DNA from: Jannaschia seohaensis
GTDB lineage: Bacteria; Pseudomonadota; Alphaproteobacteria; Rhodobacterales; Rhodobacteraceae
Direction of reading: 5' to 3'
DNA length: 64,000 bases
Assembly: GCF_900116765.1 (NCBI RefSeq)
Contig: NZ_UETC01000004.1
Span: forward strand, 1-64,000
Position 1 is the first letter of the stretch. Each line of letters opens with the position of its first letter. Both the position numbers and the translations under genes were made by a program. Under the pieces are notes generated by a model. The model saw only the letters and a list, made by a program, of their open reading frames with translations. It searched no databases and was not told the origin of the DNA. This document shows, piece after piece, positions 8,119 to 17,058 of this stretch.

Positions 8119-8886
8119 ATGGATATCAAGCCCTACGGGCTGATCTGCCCGATCATCCAGGCGGCCGAACTGCTCGAGCCGCGCTGGACGATTCCGATCC
8201 TCACCGAGATGTGGGGCGGCTCCAGCCGCTTCAACGACATTCGCCGCGGGGTCGGGAACATCTCGCCGGCCCTGCTGTCACGACGACTCAAGAGCCTTGA
8301 GGCCGTGGGTCTGATCGAGCGGGTGGAGGATCCGGCCACCGGGAGCATCGACTACCTGCGGACCGCGAAGGCGCGCGCCCTGGAGCCCGTCCTCGACGCG
8401 ATGGCCCGCTGGGCTCTGGTCCATTGCGATGCCGAGGAGTCCTGCGACGGGATCGAGGTCACGTCCCTGATGTGGGTCGTCGGGCGGAAGATCGCGTCCG
8501 ATCTCTTCCCGCCCGGCCGCACCGTGCTGCGTTTCCACTTCGCCGATGACGACCTCGAATGGCCGACCTGGCACGCGCTCGTGCGCCCCGGCGCGCAGAC
8601 CGAGATGTGCACCGACGTGCCCGGCTACGATGTCGATCTCTATATCGAGACGACGGTTCCCGCGCTGGCCGCGACCGTCCAGGGCCGTTCCACCATCGGG
8701 CGCGAGATCGCGGCGGAGCGGCTGTTCGTCACCGGCGCGCCGCGCCTCGCCCGGACGATGGAGGTATGGATGCCAAGGGTCTCCTATGCCGACACGACGG
8801 ATGGGATCGGACTGTTCGACGCCGGGCGGGGGCGGAGCGGAACGGCCCCGAGGGCGCGCCCCAATTCCTGTGGGCACCGTCATTAG
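8119..8886 (+). CDS. HxlR family transcriptional regulator with C-terminal SCP2-like domain
   Basis: A 255-residue protein. Residues 1-100 form an HxlR winged helix: CPIIQAAELLEPRWTIPIL, then 'GGSSRFNDIRRGVGNISPAL' and 'LLSRRLKSLEAVGLIERV'. The N-terminal Cys (residue 10) is at the position of redox-sensing cysteines in this family. Residues 110-235 resemble the sterol-carrier (SCP2-like) domain seen behind such helices in other proteins. It lies upstream of nhaA in the same direction, with the nhaA leader starting directly after its stop, and divergent from the small DUF1127-like gene. Its target is unknown. Confidence 0.75.
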   Translation: MDIKPYGLICPIIQAAELLEPRWTIPILTEMWGGSSRFNDIRRGVGNISPALLSRRLKSLEAVGLIERVEDPATGSIDYLRTAKARALEPVLDAMARWALVHCDAEESCDGIEVTSLMWVVGRKIASDLFPPGRTVLRFHFADDDLEWPTWHALVRPGAQTEMCTDVPGYDVDLYIETTVPALAATVQGRSTIGREIAAERLFVTGAPRLARTMEVWMPRVSYADTTDGIGLFDAGRGRSGTAPRARPNSCGHRH

Positions 8887-8888
8887 AA

Positions 8889-8974
8889 GGGCGGCGCAGG
8901 TGGCGTGACAGCGGCGCCTTGAAACGATTGTCCCTAAGCACTACGCGGGCCGGACGCACCACCGGAGGGGCCGC
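8889..8974 (+). ncRNA. candidate structured leader of nhaA (possible Li+/Na+ riboswitch)
   Basis: The 86 bases between the regulator stop and the nhaA start are unusually conserved against copy A at 7496-7572, which itself is not translated. A stem GGCGC (8893-8897) / GCGCC (8914-8918) encloses AGGTGGCGTGACAGC. The downstream GGGCCGG...CCGGAGG could mask the ribosome binding site GGAGG. Structured RNAs upstream of nhaA in alphaproteobacteria (nhaA-I and nhaA-II motifs) are established Li+-sensing riboswitch classes. Assignment here is inference from position and sequence conservation. Confidence 0.5.
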
Positions 8975-10285
8975 ATGTATCGCGTCTGGGACTTCGTCAC
9001 GAATTACTCGATCCTGCTGGTCCTCGGTGCGGTCATCGCGCTGCTCTGGGTCAATCTCGATCCCCAGTCCTATCAGGCGATGGTCGAATATCCGATCTGG
9101 TTCAACGACTTGGTCGGATACGATCTCCAGCGCTGGCAGGCCACACTGGCCGCGCACAGCTTGGACCCGGCGGGGTTCGGCAATCCAGGCGGCGCGGAGA
9201 AGGTCCTGACGGCCCATTACTTCGTCAACAACATCCTGATGGCCTTCTTCTTCGCCATCGCGGGCAAGGAGGTCTGGGAGGCGGTCGTCCTCAAGAACGG
9301 CAGCCTGCGCGGCAAGAAGGCGGCGACGCCGCTTGTCGCCACCGTCGGGGGCATCCTCGGGCCGATCGCGGTCTATCTGGGGCTTGCGTCGATCCTGGGC
9401 TCGACCACCTATGATGCGCTGGCCAATGGCTGGGCCATCCCGACGGCGACGGATATCGCGTTCAGCTATCTCGTGGGCCGGATCGTTTTCGGCGCGGGGC
9501 ACCCGGCCGTGCGATTCCTGCTGCTCCTGGCGATTGCGGACGATGCGGCGGGCCTCATCATCCTGGCGGTCTTCTACCCCGAAGGTGAGGTCGCGCCGAT
9601 CTGGCTGCTGCTGTCGCTGATCTCGGCGGTCGCGGTCTATCTCCTGGCCAACTGGCTGCCGCGACGCATGGATCGGGGCGATCAGCTGCGCATGCATTCG
9701 ACCCGGGTCCGCCGGAGGCTCAAGTGGTGGCCCTATCTCTTTGCGGGCGTGCTGAGTTGGTTCGGTTTCGCCCAGGCGGGGCTGCATCCGGCGCTGGGCC
9801 TGCTGCCCATCGTGCCGACGCTGCCCCATGCCGACCGTGCCTTCGGCATCTTCGCCGAGGCGGAGGCATATCTGCACGACCTCCTCAACGAGGTGGAGCA
9901 GTTGCTCAAGCACCCGGTCGAGATCGTCCTCTTCCTGTTCGGCCTGTTCAATGCCGGCGTCGAATTCTCTTCGATCGGAGCGCCGACTTGGCTGGTGCTG
10001 GCGGGCCTGACCCTGGGCAAGCCGCTGGGCGTGCTGCTGTTCGGCTATATCGGGGCGCATATTCTGCGTCTGGGGCTGCCTGCGGGGATGCGGACGGTGG
10101 ATCTGTTCGTGGTCGGCTGCGTGGCGGCGATCGGCTTCACGGTCTCGCTCTTCCTGGCCTCGGTGGCCTTCGAGCCGGGGCCGGTCCAGTCGGCGGCGAA
10201 GATGGGCGCGCTGCTCAGCTTCGGATCGGCGGCCATCGCCATCGCCCTGGGCCGCGTGACCGGGGTGAAGAAAGTCGGGGTCTGA
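8975..10285 (+). CDS. nhaA: Na+/H+ antiporter NhaA
   Basis: A 436-residue membrane protein with about 12 hydrophobic segments. Signature motifs are 'HYFVNNILMAFFFAIAGKEV' near residue 90, 'GWAIPTATDIAFSYLVGR' (residues about 150-167, with the conserved Asp), and 'LLAIADDAAGLIILAVFY' containing the adjacent Asp pair that binds Na+ or Li+ in NhaA. The C-terminal half keeps 'GFTVSLFLASVAF'. It exchanges cytoplasmic Na+ (Li+) for protons. The ATG at 8975 follows GGAGGGGCCGC. Its 5' end and leader have been copied about 1.4 kb upstream. Confidence 0.96.
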   Translation: MYRVWDFVTNYSILLVLGAVIALLWVNLDPQSYQAMVEYPIWFNDLVGYDLQRWQATLAAHSLDPAGFGNPGGAEKVLTAHYFVNNILMAFFFAIAGKEVWEAVVLKNGSLRGKKAATPLVATVGGILGPIAVYLGLASILGSTTYDALANGWAIPTATDIAFSYLVGRIVFGAGHPAVRFLLLLAIADDAAGLIILAVFYPEGEVAPIWLLLSLISAVAVYLLANWLPRRMDRGDQLRMHSTRVRRRLKWWPYLFAGVLSWFGFAQAGLHPALGLLPIVPTLPHADRAFGIFAEAEAYLHDLLNEVEQLLKHPVEIVLFLFGLFNAGVEFSSIGAPTWLVLAGLTLGKPLGVLLFGYIGAHILRLGLPAGMRTVDLFVVGCVAAIGFTVSLFLASVAFEPGPVQSAAKMGALLSFGSAAIAIALGRVTGVKKVGV

Positions 10286-10286
10286 C

Positions 10287-10310
10287 ACCGGGATCGTTTC
10301 CCGATCCGGT
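10287..10310 (+). terminator. hairpin after nhaA
   Basis: ACCGGGATCG-tttcc-CGATCCGGT forms a 9-bp stem with one bulged G directly after the nhaA stop. There is no T run, so it may stabilise the 3' end or act with other factors instead of being a classical terminator. Confidence 0.4.
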
Positions 10311-10449
10311 CGAATTCACGGTAAAAATGAGGTGTCGGTGCGGTCAAACCGTGTCGGCGTCCACCTTTGGGCACCGTTAACCTGCTATAAGGGGCAAATG
10401 TGGGCCCTGCGGTCGGGGTCGTCCAACCAGTGATGCGATTCGGCGCCAG

Positions 10450-11103
10450 ATGATCGAGTTCAACAACGTCTCCAAGTCTTTCTGGACCGGCAGGCAGCGT
10501 AAGGTGATCCTGGACCGCGCGTCGTTTCGGGTAGAAATGGGGCGCTCGGTGGGCATTCTCGCGCCGAACGGCACGGGCAAGACCACGCTCATCAACATGA
10601 TGGCCGGCCTTGAAAAGCCCGACGAGGGCGAGGTGCGCCGCACCGCCCGCGTCTCCTTTCCGTTGGGCTTCATGGGCGGCATCCAACCAAAGAACACCGC
10701 GACCGAGAACGCGCGCTATATCAGCCAGCTCTACGGGCTCGACCCCGACTATGTGGAGGCTTTCTGCCGCTGGCTCTGCGACATTCGCGAATATTTCGAC
10801 ATGCCGGTCGGCACCTATAGCCAGGGGATGCGCGCGCGCTTCGCCTTCGCGCTGATGCTGGCGCTGGAATTCGACATCTACCTCATCGACGAGGGCATGC
10901 CCTCGACCACCGATGCGGGGTTCAACAAGCGCGCGGGCTCCATCCTGCGCGACCGGCTGGCCGATGCGACCGTCGTGATCGTCAGTCACCAGCCCCGCAT
11001 CCTGGAGCGGTTCGCCACCTCGGCCGCCGTGCTGCGCGACGGAAAATTGCACCAGTTCGACACTTTGGACGAAGCCCGGAGGCTTTACGAGTATGACGCC
11101 TAG
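10450..11103 (+). CDS. kpsT: capsule polysaccharide ABC exporter, ATP-binding protein (KpsT-like)
   Basis: A 217-residue ATPase of the KpsT/CtrD/BexA type. Visible motifs are Walker A 'GILAPNGTGKTTLI' (residues about 34-47), the ABC signature 'YSQGMRAR' and Walker B 'FDIYLIDE', followed by 'VIVSHQP'. It powers export of a lipid-linked capsular polysaccharide across the inner membrane with a KpsM-type permease. The permease gene is not in this window. The stop overlaps the start of the kpsE-like gene by 11 bp, so the two are translationally linked. Confidence 0.88.
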   Translation: MIEFNNVSKSFWTGRQRKVILDRASFRVEMGRSVGILAPNGTGKTTLINMMAGLEKPDEGEVRRTARVSFPLGFMGGIQPKNTATENARYISQLYGLDPDYVEAFCRWLCDIREYFDMPVGTYSQGMRARFAFALMLALEFDIYLIDEGMPSTTDAGFNKRAGSILRDRLADATVVIVSHQPRILERFATSAAVLRDGKLHQFDTLDEARRLYEYDA

Positions 11104-12619
11104 AGCCCTCAAGTACCGCATCCGCCCCGACACCTCCTATGCGCCGGCGGGGATCGAGCTGCCCAAGGACGCGACGCCCCCGACCGAACCCACCGTGCTG
11201 GCACCGCCCGCCAACGATCCCGCACCGGCCGAGGGGGAGCCGACGGGCCGTCAGCTGCGCCTCGCGCGGCGGATCGCGCAGAAGCACGGGCTTGAGGTTT
11301 CTTCGGACAGAGAGGCGGTGGAGGCGCTGCGCGCTCGGGGGATCGACCCGTTCTCTCGGGCCAACATGCTGCAACTCGTGCCGGGGCAGGGCGAGGAGGC
11401 CTCCGTCCCCGCGCTCGCGCCCGAGGCGCCGCCGCCGGCGGAACCGGTCGTGCTGGACGGGGACCGCCGCGCCTCCGAGATCGTCAAGATCCAGCGCGAC
11501 ATCGCCCGGCGGCGCAAGCGGCGCCTGGCGCTGCTTGGGATGCGGTTGGCGTTCTTCGTGGGCCTGCCGACGCTGATCGCGGGGATCTATTTCTACGTGC
11601 TGGCGACGCCGATGTACGCCACCAAGTCCGAATTCGTGATCCAGCAGGCCGATCTGGCGGCGGGTGGCGGCGCCGGGCTGGGCGGGCTCTTCTCGGGCAC
11701 GGGGTTTGCCACGCAGACCGACAGCATCGCGGTGCAGGGCTATCTGCTCTCGCGGGAGGCGTTCCAGCGGCTCGACGCGGAGCTGGGCTTCAGCGCCCAT
11801 TTCGCCGACCCGAATATCGACGCGCTCCAGCGTCTCGACTCCGGCAGCTCGCGGGAGGATGCCTATGAGCTTTATCAGCGCATGGTCGAGATCGGCTACG
11901 ACCCGACAGAGGGCGTCATCAAGATGGAGGTCGTTGCCGCCGATCCCCAGATCAGCGCCGAGTTCAGCCGCGCGCTGATCGGCTATGCCGAAGAGCAGGT
12001 CGACCAGCTGACGGCCCGTCTGCGGTCCGACCAGATGGAGGGGGCCATCGAAAGCTTCCAGGCCGCCGAGGCGCGGATGTTGGCCGCCCAGGCCCGTGTC
12101 GTCGATCTACAGGAACAGCTTGGGGTCGTCTCGGCCGATGCGGAGTTGTCGAACCGCTACACTCAGATCAGCGCCATCGAGACCGAACTGCGGGCCGAGC
12201 GGCTGCGGCTGGACCAGCTGCTGGCGAACCCGCGCCCCAACGCCGCCCGGGTCGAACTGGCCGAGAACAATATCGCCAATCTCAACGCCGAGCTCGAGAT
12301 GTTGCGCGACGGCCTGACCGACGGGGTCAATGCGGATGTGAGCCTGGCCCGGATCTCGGCGGAGCTGGGCGTGGCGCAGATGGACCTGCAAACGCGGCAA
12401 TTGCTGCTCCAGCAGGCCGCGCAGCAGCAGGAGACGGCCCGGATCGAGGCGAACCGGCAGGTCCGCTACCTGTCGACGCCGGTGGCGCCCCTCGCCCCCG
12501 ACGAGGCGACCTATCCCCGATCGTTCGAGAACACGCTCCTGGCCTTCCTGATCTTCTCCGGCATCTACCTGATGGTCTCGCTGACCGCCGCGATCCTGCG
12601 GGAACAGGTCAGCGGGTAA
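11093..12619 (+). CDS. capsule export inner-membrane protein (KpsE/PCP-3 type)
   Basis: A 508-residue protein. A cytoplasmic Pro/Ala-rich N-terminus of about 140 residues, unusually long for KpsE, leads into a basic stretch and a first membrane helix (about 155-175, 'LAFFVGLPTLIAGIYFYVL'). Then come 'MYATKSEFVIQQAD', a large periplasmic region with long coiled coils (about 300-440), and a second helix near the C-terminus (about 480-500). This is the polysaccharide co-polymerase/KpsE layout; the protein would couple the ABC exporter to the outer-membrane channel. It is cotranscribed with kpsT. Confidence 0.8.
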   Translation: MTPRALKYRIRPDTSYAPAGIELPKDATPPTEPTVLAPPANDPAPAEGEPTGRQLRLARRIAQKHGLEVSSDREAVEALRARGIDPFSRANMLQLVPGQGEEASVPALAPEAPPPAEPVVLDGDRRASEIVKIQRDIARRRKRRLALLGMRLAFFVGLPTLIAGIYFYVLATPMYATKSEFVIQQADLAAGGGAGLGGLFSGTGFATQTDSIAVQGYLLSREAFQRLDAELGFSAHFADPNIDALQRLDSGSSREDAYELYQRMVEIGYDPTEGVIKMEVVAADPQISAEFSRALIGYAEEQVDQLTARLRSDQMEGAIESFQAAEARMLAAQARVVDLQEQLGVVSADAELSNRYTQISAIETELRAERLRLDQLLANPRPNAARVELAENNIANLNAELEMLRDGLTDGVNADVSLARISAELGVAQMDLQTRQLLLQQAAQQQETARIEANRQVRYLSTPVAPLAPDEATYPRSFENTLLAFLIFSGIYLMVSLTAAILREQVSG

Positions 12620-12679
12620 CGCTCTTGACCTCTCCCTCGGCGTCATAGCTTGATCGACACGCCGAGGGAGGGCCCCGCT

Positions 12680-14032
12680 TTGACCATCCTATCGCGTCTT
12701 TTGCTGGCGCTTCTGCTGCTGACGGCGCCGGCTTGGGCGCAGGACGAAGCGCAGCCCACCGGCACCATCGAGACCGAGCAGACCGCGGGGGGCGACAGCG
12801 CCATCGAGCGGCGGATCGAGGGCATCCTGTCGGAACTGGAGGGCTATGAGGCCGTGCGCGTCGATGTCCGCGAGGGCATCGTCACCTTCACCGGCGAGGT
12901 GCTGACCCCAGAGGCAATCAACCGGCTCGACGTGCTGGCCGCGCGGGTCAACGGGGTTGTCGCCATCGAAAACCGGGTGACCGAGGATACGGACGTTGCA
13001 CGGCGTCTGGATCCTGTGCTGGAGCGGTTCCACGACCGCTTCTGGCAGGCCGTCGCGTATCTGCCGCTCCTGGTCATCGCGATCGGGAGCGGGCTGCTCG
13101 TGATGGCGCTGGGCTTTGCTTTCTCCCGCTGGGACGCGCCCTGGCGGCGGCTGGCGCCCAACGCCTTCATCGCCGAGATCTACCGCGTGATCCTCCGCCT
13201 CGCCTTCGTGTTGGCGGGCGTGGTGGTGGCGTTGGACATCCTGAACGCGACCGCCGTGTTGACGGGCCTCCTGGGCGCGGCGGGGATCGTCGGCCTCGCC
13301 GTCGGCTTTGCCGTGCGCGACACGGTGGAGAACTTCATCGCGTCGGTCATGCTGTCGCTGCGGCAGCCGTTCCGGCCGAACGACTTCGTCGATATCGAGG
13401 GCAATGTGGGCTCCGTCATTCGCCTCACCAGCCGGGCCACGGTCCTCCTGGACCCGGACGGCAACCACGTCCGCCTGCCCAATTCCTTCGTCTTCAAGGC
13501 CAAGATCCTGAACTACACGCGCAACGACGAGCGCCGCTTCGGCTTTGCCCTGGGCATCGATCCGAATGACGATCTGGCGGAGGCCCGCGCGATCGGCTTG
13601 GACACGTTGCGGGCGCTGCCCTTTACCCTGGAGGATCCGGCCCCCGCCGTCTGGGTGAAGGATGCGGCCGATTCCACCGTCACGATGGAGTTCTACGCCT
13701 GGATCAACCAGCGGGACACGGATTTCATGGTGTCCCGGGGCGAGGCCTTGCGCCTCGTCATGGCGGCCCTGACCAGGGCCGGGATCGGCCTGCCGGAGCC
13801 GTCCTACCGGCTCAACCTGGTCGGCGGCGGCCTGCCCGTCATCGACCTGCCGGACGCCGAGGCGCGGGCGCGCGCGGTCACCGTCTCCAAGGAGGAGACA
13901 CCGCGCAAGCCGGAGCCGATGCCCAAGGCGCAGGATGTCGCCGCCGACGACACGATCACCCGGCTCGTCGACGAAGAGCGGCGCGAGACCGAGCGCCGCG
14001 ACCTCCTGAGCGAGGCCGCGCCCGAGGAATGA
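12680..14032 (+). CDS. mechanosensitive ion channel (MscS family) with BON domain
   Basis: The best start is TTG at 12680, which follows GAGGGAGGG and gives a clean signal peptide (MTILSRLLLALLLLTAPAWA); an in-frame TTG at 12650 is also possible. After the signal peptide comes a BON domain (about residues 45-105, 'VRVDVREGIVTFTGEV'). Three membrane helices and the MscS core follow, with the pore helix 'GLLGAAGIVGLAVGFAVRD' and the beta domain 'RPNDFVDIEGNVGSVIRLT'. It would release osmolytes on hypo-osmotic shock. It overlaps the next gene by 4 bp (ATGA). Confidence 0.88.
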   Translation: MTILSRLLLALLLLTAPAWAQDEAQPTGTIETEQTAGGDSAIERRIEGILSELEGYEAVRVDVREGIVTFTGEVLTPEAINRLDVLAARVNGVVAIENRVTEDTDVARRLDPVLERFHDRFWQAVAYLPLLVIAIGSGLLVMALGFAFSRWDAPWRRLAPNAFIAEIYRVILRLAFVLAGVVVALDILNATAVLTGLLGAAGIVGLAVGFAVRDTVENFIASVMLSLRQPFRPNDFVDIEGNVGSVIRLTSRATVLLDPDGNHVRLPNSFVFKAKILNYTRNDERRFGFALGIDPNDDLAEARAIGLDTLRALPFTLEDPAPAVWVKDAADSTVTMEFYAWINQRDTDFMVSRGEALRLVMAALTRAGIGLPEPSYRLNLVGGGLPVIDLPDAEARARAVTVSKEETPRKPEPMPKAQDVAADDTITRLVDEERRETERRDLLSEAAPEE

Positions 14033-14796
14033 CCATGTCCGCCCCCATCCTTCAGCGGGCCTTGCCCTTCACGCCATGGGCCGACCCTGCCCTGTCGCGT
14101 CTGCCGGGCATGCGGCCGGTCGAGGGCTCCTGGATCGTGGTCGACGACGCCTATGCTGCGCAGATGGCGGAACGGGCGCGGTTGATCGCGGCGCGGCCCC
14201 AGGCGGTGCGGCAGGTCCTGCCCGAGGCGGGCCCGGCGCTAGAGGAATTGCGGGAGATCGTCCTGCGCGACCTGCCCGAAGGCTTCGCGCGGGAGGGCGC
14301 GGGCATGCGCTGCCCGGACGGGCGTGTCGTCGCGTTGGAGGGCGATCCCCTGGACGTGGTCGGCGCGCTCATCCAGGAGGACGTCCTGATTCTGCTCCCT
14401 GCCGGGGCGGAGCATCGCCTCGTCGCGGGGCTGCTCTGCTTCCCGGCCTCCTGGACGCTGGCCGAGAAGATGGGCCGTCCGCTGACCGCGATCCATCGGC
14501 CGGTCCCCGTCTACGATTCCGATCTCGCGCCCCGGGTGCAGCGTCTCTTCGACCGCGCGCAGCCCGGCCGCCCGCTCTGGCGGGCCAATGCGCTGGCCTA
14601 TGCCGATCCGGCCCTCCACCAGCCCCGGCGCGAAGCCGATCCCCGCCAGGACGCGGCGCCGCGCTACCTGCGCTCCGAACGGCAGACGGTCCTCAGGCTG
14701 CCCCAGAGCGACGCGGTCCTCTTCGCGGTCCACACCTATGTCGTGCCCTTCGACCGGCTCACCCCCGCGCAACGCGAGGGCTGCCCCGGTCTCTGA
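14029..14796 (+). CDS. DUF3445 / heme-dependent oxidative N-demethylase family protein
   Basis: A 255-residue protein of the DUF3445 family. Segments typical of the family are 'LPFTPWADPALSRLPGMRPV', 'QEDVLILLPAGAEHRLVAGL' followed by LCFPASWTLAEKMGRPL, then 'IHRPVPVYDSDL' and the C-terminal 'YLRSERQTVLRLPQSDAVLF'. Related proteins are catalytic subunits of heme-dependent oxidative N-demethylases acting on small amines; the substrate here cannot be told. It overlaps the MscS gene at its start and ends directly beside the convergent dCTP deaminase stop. Confidence 0.8.
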   Translation: MTMSAPILQRALPFTPWADPALSRLPGMRPVEGSWIVVDDAYAAQMAERARLIAARPQAVRQVLPEAGPALEELREIVLRDLPEGFAREGAGMRCPDGRVVALEGDPLDVVGALIQEDVLILLPAGAEHRLVAGLLCFPASWTLAEKMGRPLTAIHRPVPVYDSDLAPRVQRLFDRAQPGRPLWRANALAYADPALHQPRREADPRQDAAPRYLRSERQTVLRLPQSDAVLFAVHTYVVPFDRLTPAQREGCPGL

Positions 14797-15876
14797 TCAG
14801 GGAGCGGCGAAGTGCTTGGACAGCTTCAGCCCCTGGCCCTGGTAATTCGAGGCGATCCCCGCGCCATAAAGCTGCGCCGGGATCTCCGACATGGCCTCGT
14901 AAACCAGGCGGCCGACGATCTGGCCATGTTCCAGCGCGAAGGGCGCCTCGTGGCAGCGCACCTCCAGCACGCCCCTGGCGGGCGTGCCATAGCCGAAGCC
15001 CGGATCGAAGAAGCCCGCGTAATGCACGCGGAATTCTCCCACCATGGCGAGATAGGGCGCCATCTCCGCCGCATGGCTGGGCGGGATCGTCACCGCCTCG
15101 CGGCTCACCAGGATGTAGAAGGCGCCAGGGTCCAGCACGATGCGCCGTTGATCGGTGCGGATCGCCTCCCAGAAGTCGCGGGGCGCATAATAGCCCAGCC
15201 GATCCAGGTCGATGACGCCGGTATGGGGCTTGGCCCGCCAGCCGACGAGGTTGTTCGGCCCTGGCTCCAGATCGACGGAAAAGCCCAGCCCGTCATCGAT
15301 CATCGCGGGGCCGTCGACCAGCGGCGTCCGGGCGTGCAGCGCGCGCAGGGCGTCGTCGTCCAGCACGGCCGCGCCGGCGCGGAACCGGATCTGGTTGAGC
15401 CGCATTCCCGGCCGCACCAGCACCGAAAAGCTGCGCGGGCAGATTTCGGCATAGAGCGGGCCGGTATAGCCCGGCGCGATGCGGTCGAACTCCCGCCCGC
15501 CATCGGTAACGGTGCGGGTCAGCAGGTCCAGGCGGCCGGTCGAGGATTTGGCGTTGGCCACCGCCGAGAGATGCGCGGGCAGGGCGAGCGATTCCTGGAG
15601 CGGCACGAGATAGACCGCGCCCTTCTCCAGCACGGCGCCGCGACTCAGGTCGATCTCGTGCATGTGGAAGTCCGGCAGACGGTCCGTCAGCGTGGCGTCG
15701 CCGGGCAGGAAGGACGCGCGGACGCGGTAGGCGACATGCCCGAGTCGCAGATCGAGCGAGGCCGGCTGCACCTGACCCGGCACCGGGTCGGGCCCACGGA
15801 TGGCGCCGGCGGCCAGAAGCGCCTCGATCTGCTGGCTGGCCAGCACGCCGGTGGGATGAATCACGGGTTGGGTCAT
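14797..15876 (-). CDS. dcd: 2'-deoxycytidine 5'-triphosphate deaminase, double-length form
   Basis: A 359-residue protein, about twice the usual Dcd length, built of two dUTPase-like halves. The first has 'GPDPVPGQVQPASLDLRLG' (substrate pocket) and 'ALPAHLSAVANAKSSTGRLD' (catalytic region). The middle has 'GPLYAEICPRSFSVLVRPG', and the second half ends with 'YGAGIASNYQGQGLKLSKHF'. It deaminates dCTP to dUTP for thymidylate synthesis. The long form is common in alphaproteobacteria. It lies convergent to the DUF3445 gene, with stops almost touching. Confidence 0.93.
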   Translation of the reverse strand: MTQPVIHPTGVLASQQIEALLAAGAIRGPDPVPGQVQPASLDLRLGHVAYRVRASFLPGDATLTDRLPDFHMHEIDLSRGAVLEKGAVYLVPLQESLALPAHLSAVANAKSSTGRLDLLTRTVTDGGREFDRIAPGYTGPLYAEICPRSFSVLVRPGMRLNQIRFRAGAAVLDDDALRALHARTPLVDGPAMIDDGLGFSVDLEPGPNNLVGWRAKPHTGVIDLDRLGYYAPRDFWEAIRTDQRRIVLDPGAFYILVSREAVTIPPSHAAEMAPYLAMVGEFRVHYAGFFDPGFGYGTPARGVLEVRCHEAPFALEHGQIVGRLVYEAMSEIPAQLYGAGIASNYQGQGLKLSKHFAAP

Positions 15877-15952
15877 GCGGCCCCCGAACGACGGACGCCC
15901 CGGGCCGGGCGGCGCGGGGCGTCGGGTCTGCCCCGGAGCGGGGCGAAATCGA

Positions 15953-16029
15953 TGGTCGGGCTAGCAGGACTCGAACCTGCGACCTTCCGTCCCCCAGACG
16001 GACGCGCTACCAGGCTGCGCCATAGCCCG
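15953..16029 (-). tRNA. tRNA-Pro (anticodon GGG)
   Basis: On the minus strand a full cloverleaf can be drawn. The acceptor CGGGCTA pairs with TAGCCCG, then discriminator A and an encoded CCA. The anticodon stem TCCGT/ACGGA has loop CTGGGGG (anticodon GGG), and the T arm is GCAGG-TTCGAGT-CCTGC. It reads proline codons CCC and CCU. Confidence 0.96.
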
Positions 16030-16093
16030 ACTTCCCGCCCTACATACGGTCCTTCGCGGCGGGCGCAAGCGGGAATTCGGGCGGCGGGGAAGG

Positions 16094-17056
16094 TCAGCGC
16101 GATGACCCTTCGGACAGGTCCTCGGCGATCTCCTCTGACAGGGCGCGATAGCGGCGGACAAGGCGGCGCAGGCGCTTGCGATCGAGCGGCGCGAGCGGTT
16201 CCGCCCCCCGGGCGAGGCGCCGCGCGCGGGTAAGCGGGTAGGGCGCGTCCGCGGCGGGCTCCGAGGCGGGGGGCTCGACGGGATCGGCCGGGCGCGCAGC
16301 GGGAAGGTCGGGCTCCGGCTCGGGCGCGTGGCGCAGCTGATGCGGCGGATCGGCGGGGGCCGCCGTGTCGTCGACCGCGGGGGGCAGGCCGGGCGGGGCC
16401 CAGTCCAGGGGCCGCTTCGCGGGGTCCGGCGTGGGCGCTTCGGGGAGCGGGTCCGCCGGAGGCGTCGCGGCGTTGGAAGAGACCGGCGCGTCCGGCTGCT
16501 CCGGCAAGCTGTCGAAGAGAGGGGTCGGGTGATCCCTGGCGATCGGAACAGCTGGCCGCGTGGCCTGGACCGGGTCTGGCACGCTGCGCGGCGGGCCCAA
16601 GTCGGGGGCGGGCCGGGTCGGCTCCGTGGGCTCGGGCGTGACGGGCGGCGGGCTCTCCGTCCGCTTTGGCTCCGGGGGGGTGGGTTTCGACGCCGTGTCC
16701 TTCGCGCCCATGGGGTCGCCCTTGCGGATGACGCGCCGCGTGCGCGGGGCTGGGGTCGGCTCCTCCGCGGCAAGCTCGGGCGAGAGGTCCCGGATCGGGT
16801 CGACGCCCCCCTCCTCGATTCGCTGCGCGACGGCCCGGATCGTCAGGCCATCGTCATGCAGCAAAACCTTGATTCCCCCCAGAAGCCGCATGTCCTCGGG
16901 CCGGTAGTAGCGCCGTCCTCCGGCGCCTTTGACCGGGGCGATCTGGTCGAATTTCGACTCCCAGAACCGCAGGACATGGGTCGGCACGCCCAGCCAATCC
17001 GCGACCTCGCGAATCGTGCGGAACGCGCTGTCTGACTTCTCGGGGGATTTGGGCAA
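16094..17056 (-). CDS. MerR family transcriptional regulator with long Pro-rich tail
   Basis: A 320-residue protein. Residues 13-85 form a MerR winged helix ('[20 protein letters not shown]', '[20 protein letters not shown]', '[16 protein letters not shown]'). Then comes a low-complexity Pro/Ala/Thr-rich region of about 170 residues and a basic C-terminus ('[20 protein letters not shown]'). There is no metal-binding Cys cluster. It lies 2 bp after ihfA on the same strand; this pairing is common in alphaproteobacteria. Target genes are unknown. Confidence 0.88.
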   Translation of the reverse strand: MPKSPEKSDSAFRTIREVADWLGVPTHVLRFWESKFDQIAPVKGAGGRRYYRPEDMRLLGGIKVLLHDDGLTIRAVAQRIEEGGVDPIRDLSPELAAEEPTPAPRTRRVIRKGDPMGAKDTASKPTPPEPKRTESPPPVTPEPTEPTRPAPDLGPPRSVPDPVQATRPAVPIARDHPTPLFDSLPEQPDAPVSSNAATPPADPLPEAPTPDPAKRPLDWAPPGLPPAVDDTAAPADPPHQLRHAPEPEPDLPAARPADPVEPPASEPAADAPYPLTRARRLARGAEPLAPLDRKRLRRLVRRYRALSEEIAEDLSEGSSR

Positions 17057-17058
17057 GG

